Assembly: GCF_052116585.1 (NCBI RefSeq)
Contig: NZ_JBQKKT010000002.1
Span: forward strand, 62,001-126,000
DNA length: 64,000 bases
Reading direction: 5' to 3'
From: Luteococcus sp052116585
Lineage (GTDB): Bacteria > Actinomycetota > Actinomycetes > Propionibacteriales > Propionibacteriaceae
Made by a program: the position numbers and the translations under genes. Positions 9,101 to 17,151 of the stretch are shown here, one piece after another. Position 1 is the stretch's first letter. Each line of letters opens with the position of its first letter. Under the pieces are notes generated by a model. It was given only the letters and a program-made list of their open reading frames with translations, searched no databases and was not told the DNA's origin.

Positions 9101-9580
9101 ATGGTTCGCACCTTTGATCCCTTCCGCGAGATGGACCGCTTCGTCAACGAGTTCACCCGTACGCCCGGCGCCGCGCCGATGCCGATGGACCTCTACCGCG
9201 ACGGGGACACCTTCGTCGCACGCATCGACCTTCCGGGCGTCGAGCCCAGCTCGATCGACGTCGACGTCGAGGAGCGCATGCTGACCGTTCGTGCCGAGCG
9301 CAAGGCGGACGAGGGCGGCGAGAGCCGTCGTTGGCTCGCCAAGGAGCGAGCCGCCGGCACCTTCGCACGCCAGCTCAACCTGGGCCAGGGCCTGGCGCTG
9401 GACAAGATCGAGGCCGACTACCGCGACGGCGTGCTGACGCTCATCATCCCGGTGGCGGAGCAGGCCAAGCCCCGCAAGATCCAGGTCAACCACTCCGGTG
9501 GCCAGCAGATCGAGGGCCAGCAGATCGAGGGCCAGGTGGATGAGGCCGAGGGCGCGCAGCTGAACGGCCAGGAGGGCTGA
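9101..9580 (+). CDS. hsp20: Small heat-shock protein, Hsp20/alpha-crystallin family
   Basis: A 159-residue ATP-independent holdase. The N-terminus VRTFDPFREMDRF is typical of actinobacterial Hsp18/Hsp20. The alpha-crystallin domain spans roughly residues 25-115, from YRDGDTFVARIDLPGV to the conserved strand YRDGVLTLIIPV, and the I-x-I-like tail motif is represented by RKIQV. The C-terminus is a low-complexity Gln/Gly/Glu tail with an exact duplication of QQIEG (IEGQQIEGQ). ATG 9101 is chosen because ACAGGAG at 9086-9092 is well placed; an in-frame GTG at 9092 overlaps that site. Expression is probably heat-inducible through the upstream HAIR-like operator. Confidence 0.94.
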   Translation: MVRTFDPFREMDRFVNEFTRTPGAAPMPMDLYRDGDTFVARIDLPGVEPSSIDVDVEERMLTVRAERKADEGGESRRWLAKERAAGTFARQLNLGQGLALDKIEADYRDGVLTLIIPVAEQAKPRKIQVNHSGGQQIEGQQIEGQVDEAEGAQLNGQEG

Positions 9581-9615
9581 TCCATCGCGTGCCGATGGCG
9601 CGCAACAGACACCAT

Positions 9616-9645
9616 GAAGGGGGCCGTCTCGGGGCGGCCCCCTTC
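9616..9645 (+). terminator. Terminator hairpin after hsp20
   Basis: A perfect 11-bp stem (9616-9626 with 9635-9645) and an 8-nt loop, 36 bp downstream of the hsp20 stop. The descending arm ends in CCCCCTTC, a usual high-GC terminator form without a T-run. Confidence 0.8.
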
Positions 9646-9698
9646 GCCGTGGCCGCACTCGGGCGGCCATCGCTGGGGCCGGCTGGCACAATGACCCG

Positions 9699-10595
9699 GT
9701 GATCACTGCTGCAGCCGACGGTTCCTCCCTGTCCAATCCCGGCCCCGCCGGCTGGGCCTGGTTCATCGACGAGAACAACTGGGCCGCCGGTGGATGGCCC
9801 AGGGGAACCAACAACATGGGCGAGCTGATGGCCGTGCTCAACCTGCTGCAGCAGACCGCCGTCGTGGCCGACGAGCCGCTGCACATCCTGTGCGATTCGC
9901 AGTACGTCATCAATTCGGTGAGCAAGTGGATGCCCGGCTGGAAGCGCAAGGGTTGGCGCAAGGCCGACGGGAAGCCCGTGATGAATGTCGAGCTGCTGCA
10001 GGAGATTGACCGGCAGCTCGTCGGACGTGCCATCACCTTCGAATGGGTCAAGGGGCATGCGGGCCACGACATGAATGAGGCTGCTGATTCCCGGGCCCAG
10101 GCCGCGGCGCGCGCCTACCGGGACGGCACCGCGGTGCCTGCTGGCCCCGGATTCCGGGGGTCCGGTGCAACGGCCGCGGCCAGTCTGGACGTGGCGCCCA
10201 CAGCGTCGGAACCGGTGGAGATCGACCTGTTCAGCTTCGACGAGCCGCAGGGCAGCACGGACGTCGATGACGTGGTCAGCCTCGAGGAGTCGCTCTTGCT
10301 TGATTCGGTTCGATCGGACAGGGCCCGAGTGGAGGGACTGCTGCACCCGGAGTTCACGGAGATCGGGGCATCGGGCAAGTTGTGGAGTCGGGCTCGGATG
10401 CTCGCCTCGATCCAGCCACTCACCAACCGGACCACTCTTGAGGTGATCGGCACGGACCGGCTGGCCGACGACGTGCTGCTGCTGCGCTGGCGCTCCCGCA
10501 GTCGGGGTGCGATTGCCCTGCGCAGTTCGATCTGGGTACGCACCACGCAGGGCTGGCAGCTGCGTTTCCACCAGGCGACGCCCGCCGACCTGTGA
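9699..10595 (+). CDS. Ribonuclease HI fused to an NTF2-like (DUF4440-type) domain
   Basis: A 298-residue protein. Residues 1-145 are an RNase HI fold that cleaves the RNA strand of RNA:DNA hybrids. The acidic catalytic residues are in AADGS, NNMGELMA, ILCDSQY and HDMNEAADS, and the basic handle region is visible as WKRKGWRKADG. A linker of about 35 residues leads to a C-terminal domain (about 185-298) beginning DDVVSLEESLL and containing LHPEFTEIG, which matches SnoaL/NTF2-like DUF4440 folds. GTG 9699 has no Shine-Dalgarno and follows CACAAT by six bases, suggesting a leaderless message. The role of the C-terminal domain is unknown. Confidence 0.85.
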   Translation: MITAAADGSSLSNPGPAGWAWFIDENNWAAGGWPRGTNNMGELMAVLNLLQQTAVVADEPLHILCDSQYVINSVSKWMPGWKRKGWRKADGKPVMNVELLQEIDRQLVGRAITFEWVKGHAGHDMNEAADSRAQAAARAYRDGTAVPAGPGFRGSGATAAASLDVAPTASEPVEIDLFSFDEPQGSTDVDDVVSLEESLLLDSVRSDRARVEGLLHPEFTEIGASGKLWSRARMLASIQPLTNRTTLEVIGTDRLADDVLLLRWRSRSRGAIALRSSIWVRTTQGWQLRFHQATPADL

Positions 10596-10737
10596 TCTTC
10601 TGCTCGCGGGATCCCGTGGACGAGTTTCCCGGGGCCTTGCTTCCCTGACCAACTGGCCAGGGCTTCCATCCTTGTGGCCGATGCCCCCGGGGCATGCCGA
10701 GAACAACACTCGGGTGCCTACCCACCAGGAGGATTTC

Positions 10738-11925
10738 TTGCCCACAAAGAAGAAGATCACCGTCAGCCTGTTCACCAGCTGCCTGGCAGGCGCCCTGGTC
10801 TGTGCGCCGGCGGCCCATGCGTCGCCTGCGGGGACGGATCCGACGGCATCCGCCAGTGCCGCTGACCTGCGCGACACCCGCAACCAGATGAACCGGATCC
10901 GCAAGGCCGCGGCAGGGGCTGATCTTGAACGCAGGATCCGCAAGGAACTGTCCCGCCACGGCGTCGACTGGCCCGAGCGCCCGGCCCTCGACGGCAGCGC
11001 CGACGAGGTCTGCCAGTCGGAGACTGACCTGAGCCGTGCCGTCGAACGGCATCAGGCGAGGCTGAGCCTGGGAGACAGGATCTTCGTCGCCCTCACCTTC
11101 GCGGACCTGCTTCCGGTGCTCGAGGTGCTCCTGGCTGATGAGCCGCGGACCGCCTCGATCGACGAGACGGGCAAGGGGGAGGAACTTGAGCGTGATCTTG
11201 CGCAGCTGCAGCAGTTCTGGGATGTCGATGCGGCGGCCGTCGAGCTCAAGGGCCTCTCTGGAACGATGCTGGCCGATCGTGTCAGGGTCCAGCGGCTCTA
11301 TGAGCGCATCGGGGTGCCGCGCGCGCTTGCAGAGTTTCTGGCAGACGCGATCTCCCGTCAGGTGACTGCCAGCCCGGGGCTGGCGGGCGGAGCGAATCCG
11401 ATTCTCACCCTGAATGCCTTCGCGATCGCCCCGGATCCCGAGCAGAGGCCGGGTGGCCTGATCGTGATGGGCAAGGGGCTGCTGGATGTCTACGACGAGC
11501 TGGGTCAGGGCGAGGTCGCCCCCCAGGTGGTCCTGGCGCATGAGTACGCCCACCAGCTGCAGTACCGGACCGGCATGATCGAGCCCGGTGGGGTTGCCAC
11601 GCCAGAAGGCACGAGGCGCACGGAGCTGCACGCCGATGCGAGCGCCACCTACTTCACCGTCCACAGCCGCGGAGGGCACGTCCTGCCGGCACGGATCCCC
11701 GCCGTCGAACAGGTCCTGTACGGCATCGGGGACTGCCAAGTGGACAGCACTGGTCATCACGGAACGCCAGCGCAGCGCCGGCGGGCGGGTCAGTGGGGGA
11801 TCGCGCAGGCCCGGGCCAGCGAACCCCAGGTGCTCACCGTGGCCCGGTTTCAGGAGCGCTACGAGCTGGCGCTGCCACACCTGCTCACGGGCGCTGCGGC
11901 GCAACCTGACCGCGAGGCCGCCTGA
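10738..11925 (+). CDS. Secreted zinc metallopeptidase-like protein
   Basis: A 395-residue exported protein with a rare TTG start, fixed by AGGAGG at 10727-10732, five bases upstream. The signal peptide is PTKKKITVSLFTSCLAGAL with a probable cleavage after AAHA. The middle region is helical and charged. Near residue 266 lies the zincin motif HEYAHQL, and about 30 residues later ELHADASATYF can supply the third zinc ligand. A further block, GHHGTPAQRRRAGQWG, resembles the C-terminal region of the YpfJ-type neutral zinc peptidases. It therefore looks like a distant member of that group; substrate unknown. An intact HExxH suggests it is catalytic. Confidence 0.7.
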   Translation: MPTKKKITVSLFTSCLAGALVCAPAAHASPAGTDPTASASAADLRDTRNQMNRIRKAAAGADLERRIRKELSRHGVDWPERPALDGSADEVCQSETDLSRAVERHQARLSLGDRIFVALTFADLLPVLEVLLADEPRTASIDETGKGEELERDLAQLQQFWDVDAAAVELKGLSGTMLADRVRVQRLYERIGVPRALAEFLADAISRQVTASPGLAGGANPILTLNAFAIAPDPEQRPGGLIVMGKGLLDVYDELGQGEVAPQVVLAHEYAHQLQYRTGMIEPGGVATPEGTRRTELHADASATYFTVHSRGGHVLPARIPAVEQVLYGIGDCQVDSTGHHGTPAQRRRAGQWGIAQARASEPQVLTVARFQERYELALPHLLTGAAAQPDREAA

Positions 11926-11930
11926 TCAGC

Positions 11931-13313
11931 TCACGAGGCCGAGTCCGGGACATTGGGTGAGGCTGCGTAGGCCTCGGTGGGCGTCATCGGGACCCCGTTG
12001 ATCTCCACCGTGCGCTGCGTGGAGACCTGCGCGCACTGCCGGGCCTCGGCCGAGACCATCGGGGTGTCGACGGCCATCGGCTCGCTGGGGGCGCCGGACT
12101 CCACCGTCGGATCCGCCGGGGTGGGCTCCTCGGTGGCCGGCTCCTCAGCGGTGACTGACGTCGCCGGTTCGGCAGCGGCCGACATGCTGCTGGCGTCGGG
12201 TGACGGTGTGGGGGAGGCAGAGGCCAGCGGCTGGTCCGCCAGGAGCTTGGCGAACAGCTCCTCGGCCTCCGGAGCCGCGACGACCGTATTGGGATTGTCC
12301 GGATTGGTCTCGGTGGGCAGGGTCACGAAGGCTGTCGACTCGGTGGACACCTGGCCCACGGTGGCGGCCAGCTGGGCCAGATGGGTCACAGTGTCGAGGC
12401 CGGCGTCGACGGTGAGCGCCCGGGTGCTAGCCTCCGCAAGCCGGTGGACCTTGGCAGGGTTCAGCAAGGTGCCCAGGCTCTCCAGCTCGCGCTGCAGTGA
12501 ACTCAGGTAGAGGTGTTGTGCGCCGGTGCGGCCCAGGTCCGATCCGTCGCCGAAGCCATGGCGGGTGCGCAGGAACTGCAAGGCCGCCTCGCCCTGCAGG
12601 GTGTGCTCGCCCTGCTTCAACTTCAGGTGGGAGTAGGTGTCGTAGACATCGGCGTCGACGCAGACGTCCACGCCACCGACGGCATCGGACAGGCTGATGA
12701 CGCCGGCGAAGTCCACCATCATGAAGTGGGTGATGGGCAGGCCCGTCAACTCGTGCACGGCTCGCAGGGTGCACTGGACGCCGACATTGAGCGTGCCGTT
12801 GATGCGGCCACGTTCTGCGGGCTTCGCAGGATCGGTGGTCTCGGAACTGGTTGACGCTGGGTTCGTCGTCTCGGGATGGGGCGTCCCCGGCGTCGGGGTG
12901 GCGGTCAGGTCGGTGCAGTCGGGCAGGTCGATCACCGTGTCCCGCGGGATGCTGACCACGGACAGGTCCTGGTGGTCGGCCGACAGGTGCACCACCATGA
13001 GGACATCGGCATTCGTGTCGCCGTCCATCTTGTCGTCGCCGCAGGAACCACCGATCCGGCAGTTCTCCTCGGTCTGCCGCTGGTCGGTCCCGATGATGAC
13101 GAGGTTCTGGGCAACCCCCTTGGGGAGCCCTTCGAGCGCCTCTCCTCCCACACCACCCGGCAGCTCCACGCTGGTGAGGTTCCGCTCCAGGTGTCGCTTG
13201 TAGCCAAAGGCCGCGGCCGCCAAGACGAGTGCCAGCGCCAGGATGATGGCGAGCGCGATCCGCCCTGTGCGGCGTGGTCGGGCGGGGGTGCTGTCTCGGG
13301 TGGGGGAGGACAT
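11931..13313 (-). CDS. LytR-CpsA-Psr (LCP) family cell-wall polymer ligase
   Basis: A 460-residue type II membrane protein: a short basic cytoplasmic tail, one membrane segment (IALAIILALALVLAAAAFGY), then the LCP domain. LCP enzymes transfer polyprenyl-phosphate-linked polymers onto peptidoglycan. Signature blocks are VSIPRDTVIDLPD, RINGTLNVG, FAGVISLSDAVGGV and a terminal arginine-rich LRTRHGFGDGSDLGR. Between the second and third there is an insert rich in Pro, Thr and Ser, and the C-terminal 110 residues are a low-complexity Ala/Pro/Glu/Thr stretch. The start is ATG 13313, with a TAGAAT -10 eight bases upstream, implying a leaderless mRNA. It is divergent from metG. Confidence 0.88.
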   Translation of the reverse strand: MSSPTRDSTPARPRRTGRIALAIILALALVLAAAAFGYKRHLERNLTSVELPGGVGGEALEGLPKGVAQNLVIIGTDQRQTEENCRIGGSCGDDKMDGDTNADVLMVVHLSADHQDLSVVSIPRDTVIDLPDCTDLTATPTPGTPHPETTNPASTSSETTDPAKPAERGRINGTLNVGVQCTLRAVHELTGLPITHFMMVDFAGVISLSDAVGGVDVCVDADVYDTYSHLKLKQGEHTLQGEAALQFLRTRHGFGDGSDLGRTGAQHLYLSSLQRELESLGTLLNPAKVHRLAEASTRALTVDAGLDTVTHLAQLAATVGQVSTESTAFVTLPTETNPDNPNTVVAAPEAEELFAKLLADQPLASASPTPSPDASSMSAAAEPATSVTAEEPATEEPTPADPTVESGAPSEPMAVDTPMVSAEARQCAQVSTQRTVEINGVPMTPTEAYAASPNVPDSAS

Positions 13314-13321
13314 GGGACAGG

Positions 13322-13327
13322 ATTCTA
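13322..13327 (-). promoter_or_regulatory. Leaderless -10 element of the LCP gene
   Basis: TAGAAT read on the minus strand, ending eight bases before ATG 13313, with no Shine-Dalgarno in between. The layout places transcription start at or next to the start codon. A near-identical arrangement precedes the uridine-kinase-like gene at 25753-25758. Confidence 0.6.
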
Positions 13328-13380
13328 TCGCTGGGAGGGTGTGGCCCACCGCGGAGTCGGGGACCGGCTGTGGAGGGCGA

Positions 13381-13386
13381 TAGTCT
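13381..13386 (+). promoter_or_regulatory. Leaderless -10 element of metG
   Basis: TAGTCT is followed by seven bases and ATG 13394, with no ribosome-binding site. The spacing predicts that metG mRNA begins at its start codon. It lies back-to-back with the LCP promoter about 55 bp away. Confidence 0.55.
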
Positions 13387-13393
13387 GTCCCGC

Positions 13394-15199
13394 ATGTGCG
13401 CTCATGTTCTCGCTGCCGTCGCGTGGCCCTATGCCAATGGTCCCCGCCACATCGGCCACGTCTCCGGTTTTGGTGTTCCTTCCGACGTGTTCAGCCGGTT
13501 CATGCGAATGTCGGGCCACGACGTCCTGATGGTCTCCGGCACCGACGAGCACGGCACAGCCATCCAGGTGAAGGCCGATCAGGAGGGCCTGACCGCCGAG
13601 CAGACGGCTGACAAGTACCACCGCATCATTGCGGAGGACCTGCAGGGTCTGGGTCTGAGCTATGACCTCTACACCCGCACCACCACGGACAACCACCGCC
13701 AGGTGGTGCAGGAGATGTTCACCGTCCTGCACGACAACGGCTACATCATCAGCCGCACGGAGATGGGCGCCATCAGCCCGTCGACGGGCCGCACCCTGGC
13801 TGACCGCTACATCGAGGGTGAGTGTCCCCACTGCGGTTTCGACGGAGCCCGTGGCGACCAGTGCGACAACTGCGGCCGACAGCTGGACCCCGTCGACCTG
13901 AAGAACCCGCACAGCCGGATCGACGGCGAGGTGCCGAAGTTCGTCGAGACCGAGCACTTCTTCCTGGACCTGCCCGCCTTCGCCGAGGCGCTGGCCGCCT
14001 GGCTGGAGACCCGTCAGGACTGGCGCCCCAATGTGCTGCGCTTCTCCGCGAACTTCGCCAAGGAGCTGCAGCCGCGCGCCATCACCCGCGACCTGGACTG
14101 GGGCATCAAGATCCCGCTCGAGGGCTGGGAGGACAACAACCTCAAGCGGATCTACGTCTGGTTCGACGCCGTGATCGGTTACCTGAGCGCGTCCATCGAG
14201 TGGGCCAAGCGCTCCGGGGATCCCGACGCCTGGAAGAAGTACTGGCAGGACGAGGCCACCCGTAGCTACTACTTCATGGGCAAGGACAACATCGTCTTCC
14301 ACTCGGTGATCTGGCCCTCCATCCTGCTCGGCGTCAATGGCAAGGGCGACAAGGGCGGACGCACCAGCGAGTGGTTCGGCACGCTCGACCTGCCCACCGA
14401 GGTGGTCAGCTCCGAATTCCTCACCATGGGTGGTTCCAAGGTGGCCAGCTCCCGCGGTGCCTCGATCTTCGTCGGTGACTTCCTCAAGGAGTTCGGCCCC
14501 GACGCGCTGCGCTACTTCATCGCCGTGGCCGGGCCGGAGAACCAGGACACCGACTTCACCTGGGATGAGTTCGTGCGCCGCACCAACTTCGAGCTGGCCA
14601 ATGAGTGGGGCAACCTGGTGAACCGCTCCATCTCGATGGCCCACAAGAATGTCGGCTCCATCCCGGAGGCGGGGGAGTTCACCGCCGAGGACACGGCGCT
14701 GCTGGAGGCCTCCGCGCAGGCCTTCACCACCGTCGGCGAGCTGCTGAAGGTGTGCAAGTTCAAGGCCGCGATCACCGAGGCCATGCGCATCGTCAGCCTG
14801 GCGAACAAGTACCTGTCGGACCAGGAGCCCTGGAAGCTGAAGGACCAGCCCGAGCGTCGCAACACCGTGCTGCACGTCGCTCTGCAGGTGGTCAGTGACT
14901 GCAACACCCTGCTGACTCCCTTCATGCCGCACGCCGCCCAGAAGGTCTTCGAGGCGATGGGCGGCGAGGGGGTCTGGGCCGCGCAGCCGCAGATCGTTGA
15001 GGTCACCGAGACCCGCGAGGACGGCTCCGAGAAGACCTACCCGACCTTGCAGGGTGACTTCGCCTCGGAGCAGGCGGTCTGGGAGTCGCGGAAGATCGTC
15101 CCCGGCACCCCGCTGGCCAAGCCGAGCCCGATCTTCGCCAAGCTCGACGAGAAGCTGGGGGAGACCGGCCCAGAGTGGGCTCCCATCAAGCACGACTGA
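13394..15199 (+). CDS. metG: Methionyl-tRNA synthetase
   Basis: A 601-residue class I aminoacyl-tRNA synthetase that charges tRNA-Met. The HIGH box is visible as WPYANGPRHIGHVSGFGVPS. A four-cysteine zinc knuckle (CPHCGFDGARGDQCDNCG) places it in the MetG1/E. coli-like group. The KMSKS loop reads SKVASSRG, a variant of the KFSxSRG form seen in actinobacterial enzymes. The anticodon-binding helical domain follows (FELANEWGNLVNR), and there is no C-terminal EMAP/tRNA-binding domain. The start at ATG 13394 is leaderless-like; the earlier open frame has no family similarity. Single gene, ending at a strong terminator. Confidence 0.96.
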   Translation: MCAHVLAAVAWPYANGPRHIGHVSGFGVPSDVFSRFMRMSGHDVLMVSGTDEHGTAIQVKADQEGLTAEQTADKYHRIIAEDLQGLGLSYDLYTRTTTDNHRQVVQEMFTVLHDNGYIISRTEMGAISPSTGRTLADRYIEGECPHCGFDGARGDQCDNCGRQLDPVDLKNPHSRIDGEVPKFVETEHFFLDLPAFAEALAAWLETRQDWRPNVLRFSANFAKELQPRAITRDLDWGIKIPLEGWEDNNLKRIYVWFDAVIGYLSASIEWAKRSGDPDAWKKYWQDEATRSYYFMGKDNIVFHSVIWPSILLGVNGKGDKGGRTSEWFGTLDLPTEVVSSEFLTMGGSKVASSRGASIFVGDFLKEFGPDALRYFIAVAGPENQDTDFTWDEFVRRTNFELANEWGNLVNRSISMAHKNVGSIPEAGEFTAEDTALLEASAQAFTTVGELLKVCKFKAAITEAMRIVSLANKYLSDQEPWKLKDQPERRNTVLHVALQVVSDCNTLLTPFMPHAAQKVFEAMGGEGVWAAQPQIVEVTETREDGSEKTYPTLQGDFASEQAVWESRKIVPGTPLAKPSPIFAKLDEKLGETGPEWAPIKHD

Positions 15200-15232
15200 A
15201 GGGTCACTGACGATCGACGGTCGCAGTGAATG

Positions 15233-15277
15233 ACTGGTGAGGGTGCCAACCGCGATGCGCTTGGCACCCTCACCAGT
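15233..15277. terminator. Bidirectional terminator between metG and the TRAP-associated gene
   Basis: A perfect 17-bp inverted repeat (15233-15249 with 15261-15277) with an 11-nt loop lies in the 80-bp gap between convergent genes, 34 bp from the metG stop and 3 bp from the opposing stop. It is the longest perfect stem I noticed in the window. Confidence 0.85.
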
Positions 15278-15279
15278 TC

Positions 15280-15513
15280 TCAGTCGTCCAGTTCCGCGCT
15301 CTCCCCGGTAGGGAAGTAGCCACGGATGAAGGCCGCCGCTGCGCAAAGGGTGGACAAGGAGAAGGCGAGGTCGCTCAAGCGCGCATCCGCACCAGAAACC
15401 ACGGATCCGTTGCGCATGATGACGCCCGCCAATTGACCGAAGACCACACAGGCTCCGGTGAGCAGGAAGGCCACCAAACTGGCCCAGAACAGAATGTCGA
15501 GAATTTTTCGCAT
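15280..15513 (-). CDS. Small two-helix membrane protein partnered with a TRAP-type permease
   Basis: A 77-residue protein with two hydrophobic segments (about 7-30 and 45-66). It is encoded 18 bp after the large permease on the same strand and has GGAG eight bases before its ATG. I do not recognise its family. By position it could substitute for the DctQ small permease of TRAP transporters, but DctQ proteins are about twice as long with four helices. No conserved motif is obvious; the C-terminus is acidic (ESAELDD). Confidence 0.7.
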   Translation of the reverse strand: MRKILDILFWASLVAFLLTGACVVFGQLAGVIMRNGSVVSGADARLSDLAFSLSTLCAAAAFIRGYFPTGESAELDD

Positions 15514-15531
15514 GATGATGACTCCAGCGAG

Positions 15532-16878
15532 TTAGTGGGGGATGGGCAGCCAGCCCATTCCGAGCAGCCAGGCAATGCCGATGATGGGCAGGACAAACCA
15601 GAGGATCAGGGGTACGAATGTCTCCTTCGGATCCACCTCCGCCATGCCTGACGCAAGGTAGATCGGGGCGCCTACTGGCGGTGACGCCCCTTCGGTCGAG
15701 GTGCAGACAAGAACGGTGCAGATGGCAATGACGGGCGGGACCCCCATCGCCGACAAGGCGATCACCGAGGGCGTGCCGATGGCGGCAGCTGTCGCGGTGG
15801 AGGACAGGGGTGTCGCCACGATGATGCACAAGATGCAGACCAAGAGAATCATCAATGGTTTAGGAAGATTTGCGCCAGCCAGAGCGGCATTGAGCTGTCG
15901 TCCGACGCCGAGCTTGTTCATGATCTCCGAGGCTGCGAGAGCTGCGAAGAGGGAAATGCCGACAGTGGCGAACTGCGGGATTTCCGCCTCCAGGGCTCGT
16001 CGGACCGAACCCCACTGTCCACGCAGTCGATGGCGTCCTTCAATCAAGGCAATGACCGAGATCAGGATCGGGACGTGGACGATGATCGAGACCGACTTGA
16101 GCGCTTTTCCGATGTTCTCGGGGCGTTCCAGATAGTCGAAGATTGGTCCGAAGGTCAGCATGACCGGAATTGCGATACCGAGAAAGATCAGCAACGAGGT
16201 CCAGCCCTCACGGAGCGCTTGGCGGAAGGTTCGACGTTCCCGAGAGGCCATTGCCGTGATGCCGTCACGGCGGGTCCAGAGCCATACTGCGACCATCCGG
16301 TAGAGCACGCAGTAGGCGCCAGCCGCCATCAAGGAGACGTAGACCTGTCCACTGGTCACTCCCATCGCTGCAACAGGTGCTGCCCCCAGAATGATGAACA
16401 TCGTGGAATTGGGCGGTAAAGACACGCCCAGGCCGGAGTTGCCCGCGACCAAGGTCGCGGCGCGTGCTGAACTCCAGCCGTTCTCCTTCATCCAGGGAAT
16501 GGTGACTGAGCCCACGGTGGCCGCATTGCCGGCCGTGGATCCCGCCACCATTCCCACTGCGGCGGACCCGGCTGTGGAGACGTACGCGGCGCCACCCGGT
16601 AGGCGACCAAAGATCGCGTCAAAGATGTTGATGAGTCGTTCAATGAGTCCTGTCTGCGCGACGATCACCCCCATGAACACGAAGGCCATGCCTGCGAAGG
16701 TGACGTCATTTGCCGTGGCCTTCTTGACTGCGCTCCAGAGCAGCTCTGGAGCCTGTCTGCCGCCCACCAAGGCCGTGGCCACGAGCGCGACCAACAGGGC
16801 TTCAGCGATGTTGCGTTTCAAGGGAACGTTGAGGATGACGGTTACTGCGATGAACACTGCGAGGGCCACGACGCCCAT
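15532..16878 (-). CDS. TRAP-type (DctM-like) large permease subunit
   Basis: A 448-residue protein with about 12 hydrophobic segments. It contains the DctM-type conserved region GSTAGNAATVGSVTIPWM followed by NSGLGVSLPPNSTMFI, and a matching C-terminal half with STATAAAIGTPSV and SPPVGAPIYLAS. These hairpin-loop repeats form the sodium and substrate sites in this superfamily, which moves organic anions such as dicarboxylates or sialic acid. AAAGGAGA precedes the ATG. No DctP solute receptor gene lies nearby; only a 77-residue membrane protein follows. The substrate is unknown, and receptor-independent uptake (as in related DctM/ArsB-CitM type carriers) is possible. Confidence 0.82.
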   Translation of the reverse strand: MGVVALAVFIAVTVILNVPLKRNIAEALLVALVATALVGGRQAPELLWSAVKKATANDVTFAGMAFVFMGVIVAQTGLIERLINIFDAIFGRLPGGAAYVSTAGSAAVGMVAGSTAGNAATVGSVTIPWMKENGWSSARAATLVAGNSGLGVSLPPNSTMFIILGAAPVAAMGVTSGQVYVSLMAAGAYCVLYRMVAVWLWTRRDGITAMASRERRTFRQALREGWTSLLIFLGIAIPVMLTFGPIFDYLERPENIGKALKSVSIIVHVPILISVIALIEGRHRLRGQWGSVRRALEAEIPQFATVGISLFAALAASEIMNKLGVGRQLNAALAGANLPKPLMILLVCILCIIVATPLSSTATAAAIGTPSVIALSAMGVPPVIAICTVLVCTSTEGASPPVGAPIYLASGMAEVDPKETFVPLILWFVLPIIGIAWLLGMGWLPIPH

Positions 16879-17151
16879 GGGTCTCTCCTTTCACCGGGCC
16901 TGCGACACTGCGACCCCGCGAGGAACCTGTCTACCACGCCTCCTCATGTTGTCGGACCACATCCTTCGGTGTGGCTGGCCGCCAGCGAACGGTCGCCAGT
17001 GACCGTCAGTGAGGGGGCGGAATCCGACCGTTCACGTGGATGGCGTCAGGAGTTCACATGCTGGGTTGGCAGGATGAAAGATCCCTGAACAGGCGAGTGA
17101 GAAGGGTGGAAGCTCCCCGTAGCTGCCCCTTCCGCAGGTTAGAAATGGGTC

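Noticed and set aside
14440..14470. Loss of the KMSKS loop in metG (SKVASSRG)
   Set aside because: Actinobacterial MetRS proteins carry KFSxSRG-like variants at this place; the rest of the enzyme is complete, so inactivation is unlikely.
13325..15829. An 834-codon open frame antisense to metG and the TRAP-associated genes
   Set aside because: Composition is His/Gly/Ala/Leu-rich with no motif, and it opposes a strongly conserved synthetase; it is the usual high-GC codon-position shadow.
16879..17151. An RNA gene in the 273-bp gap before the VWA lipoprotein
   Set aside because: No tRNA-like arms, strong hairpin or known RNA motif seen; it looks like a promoter region only.
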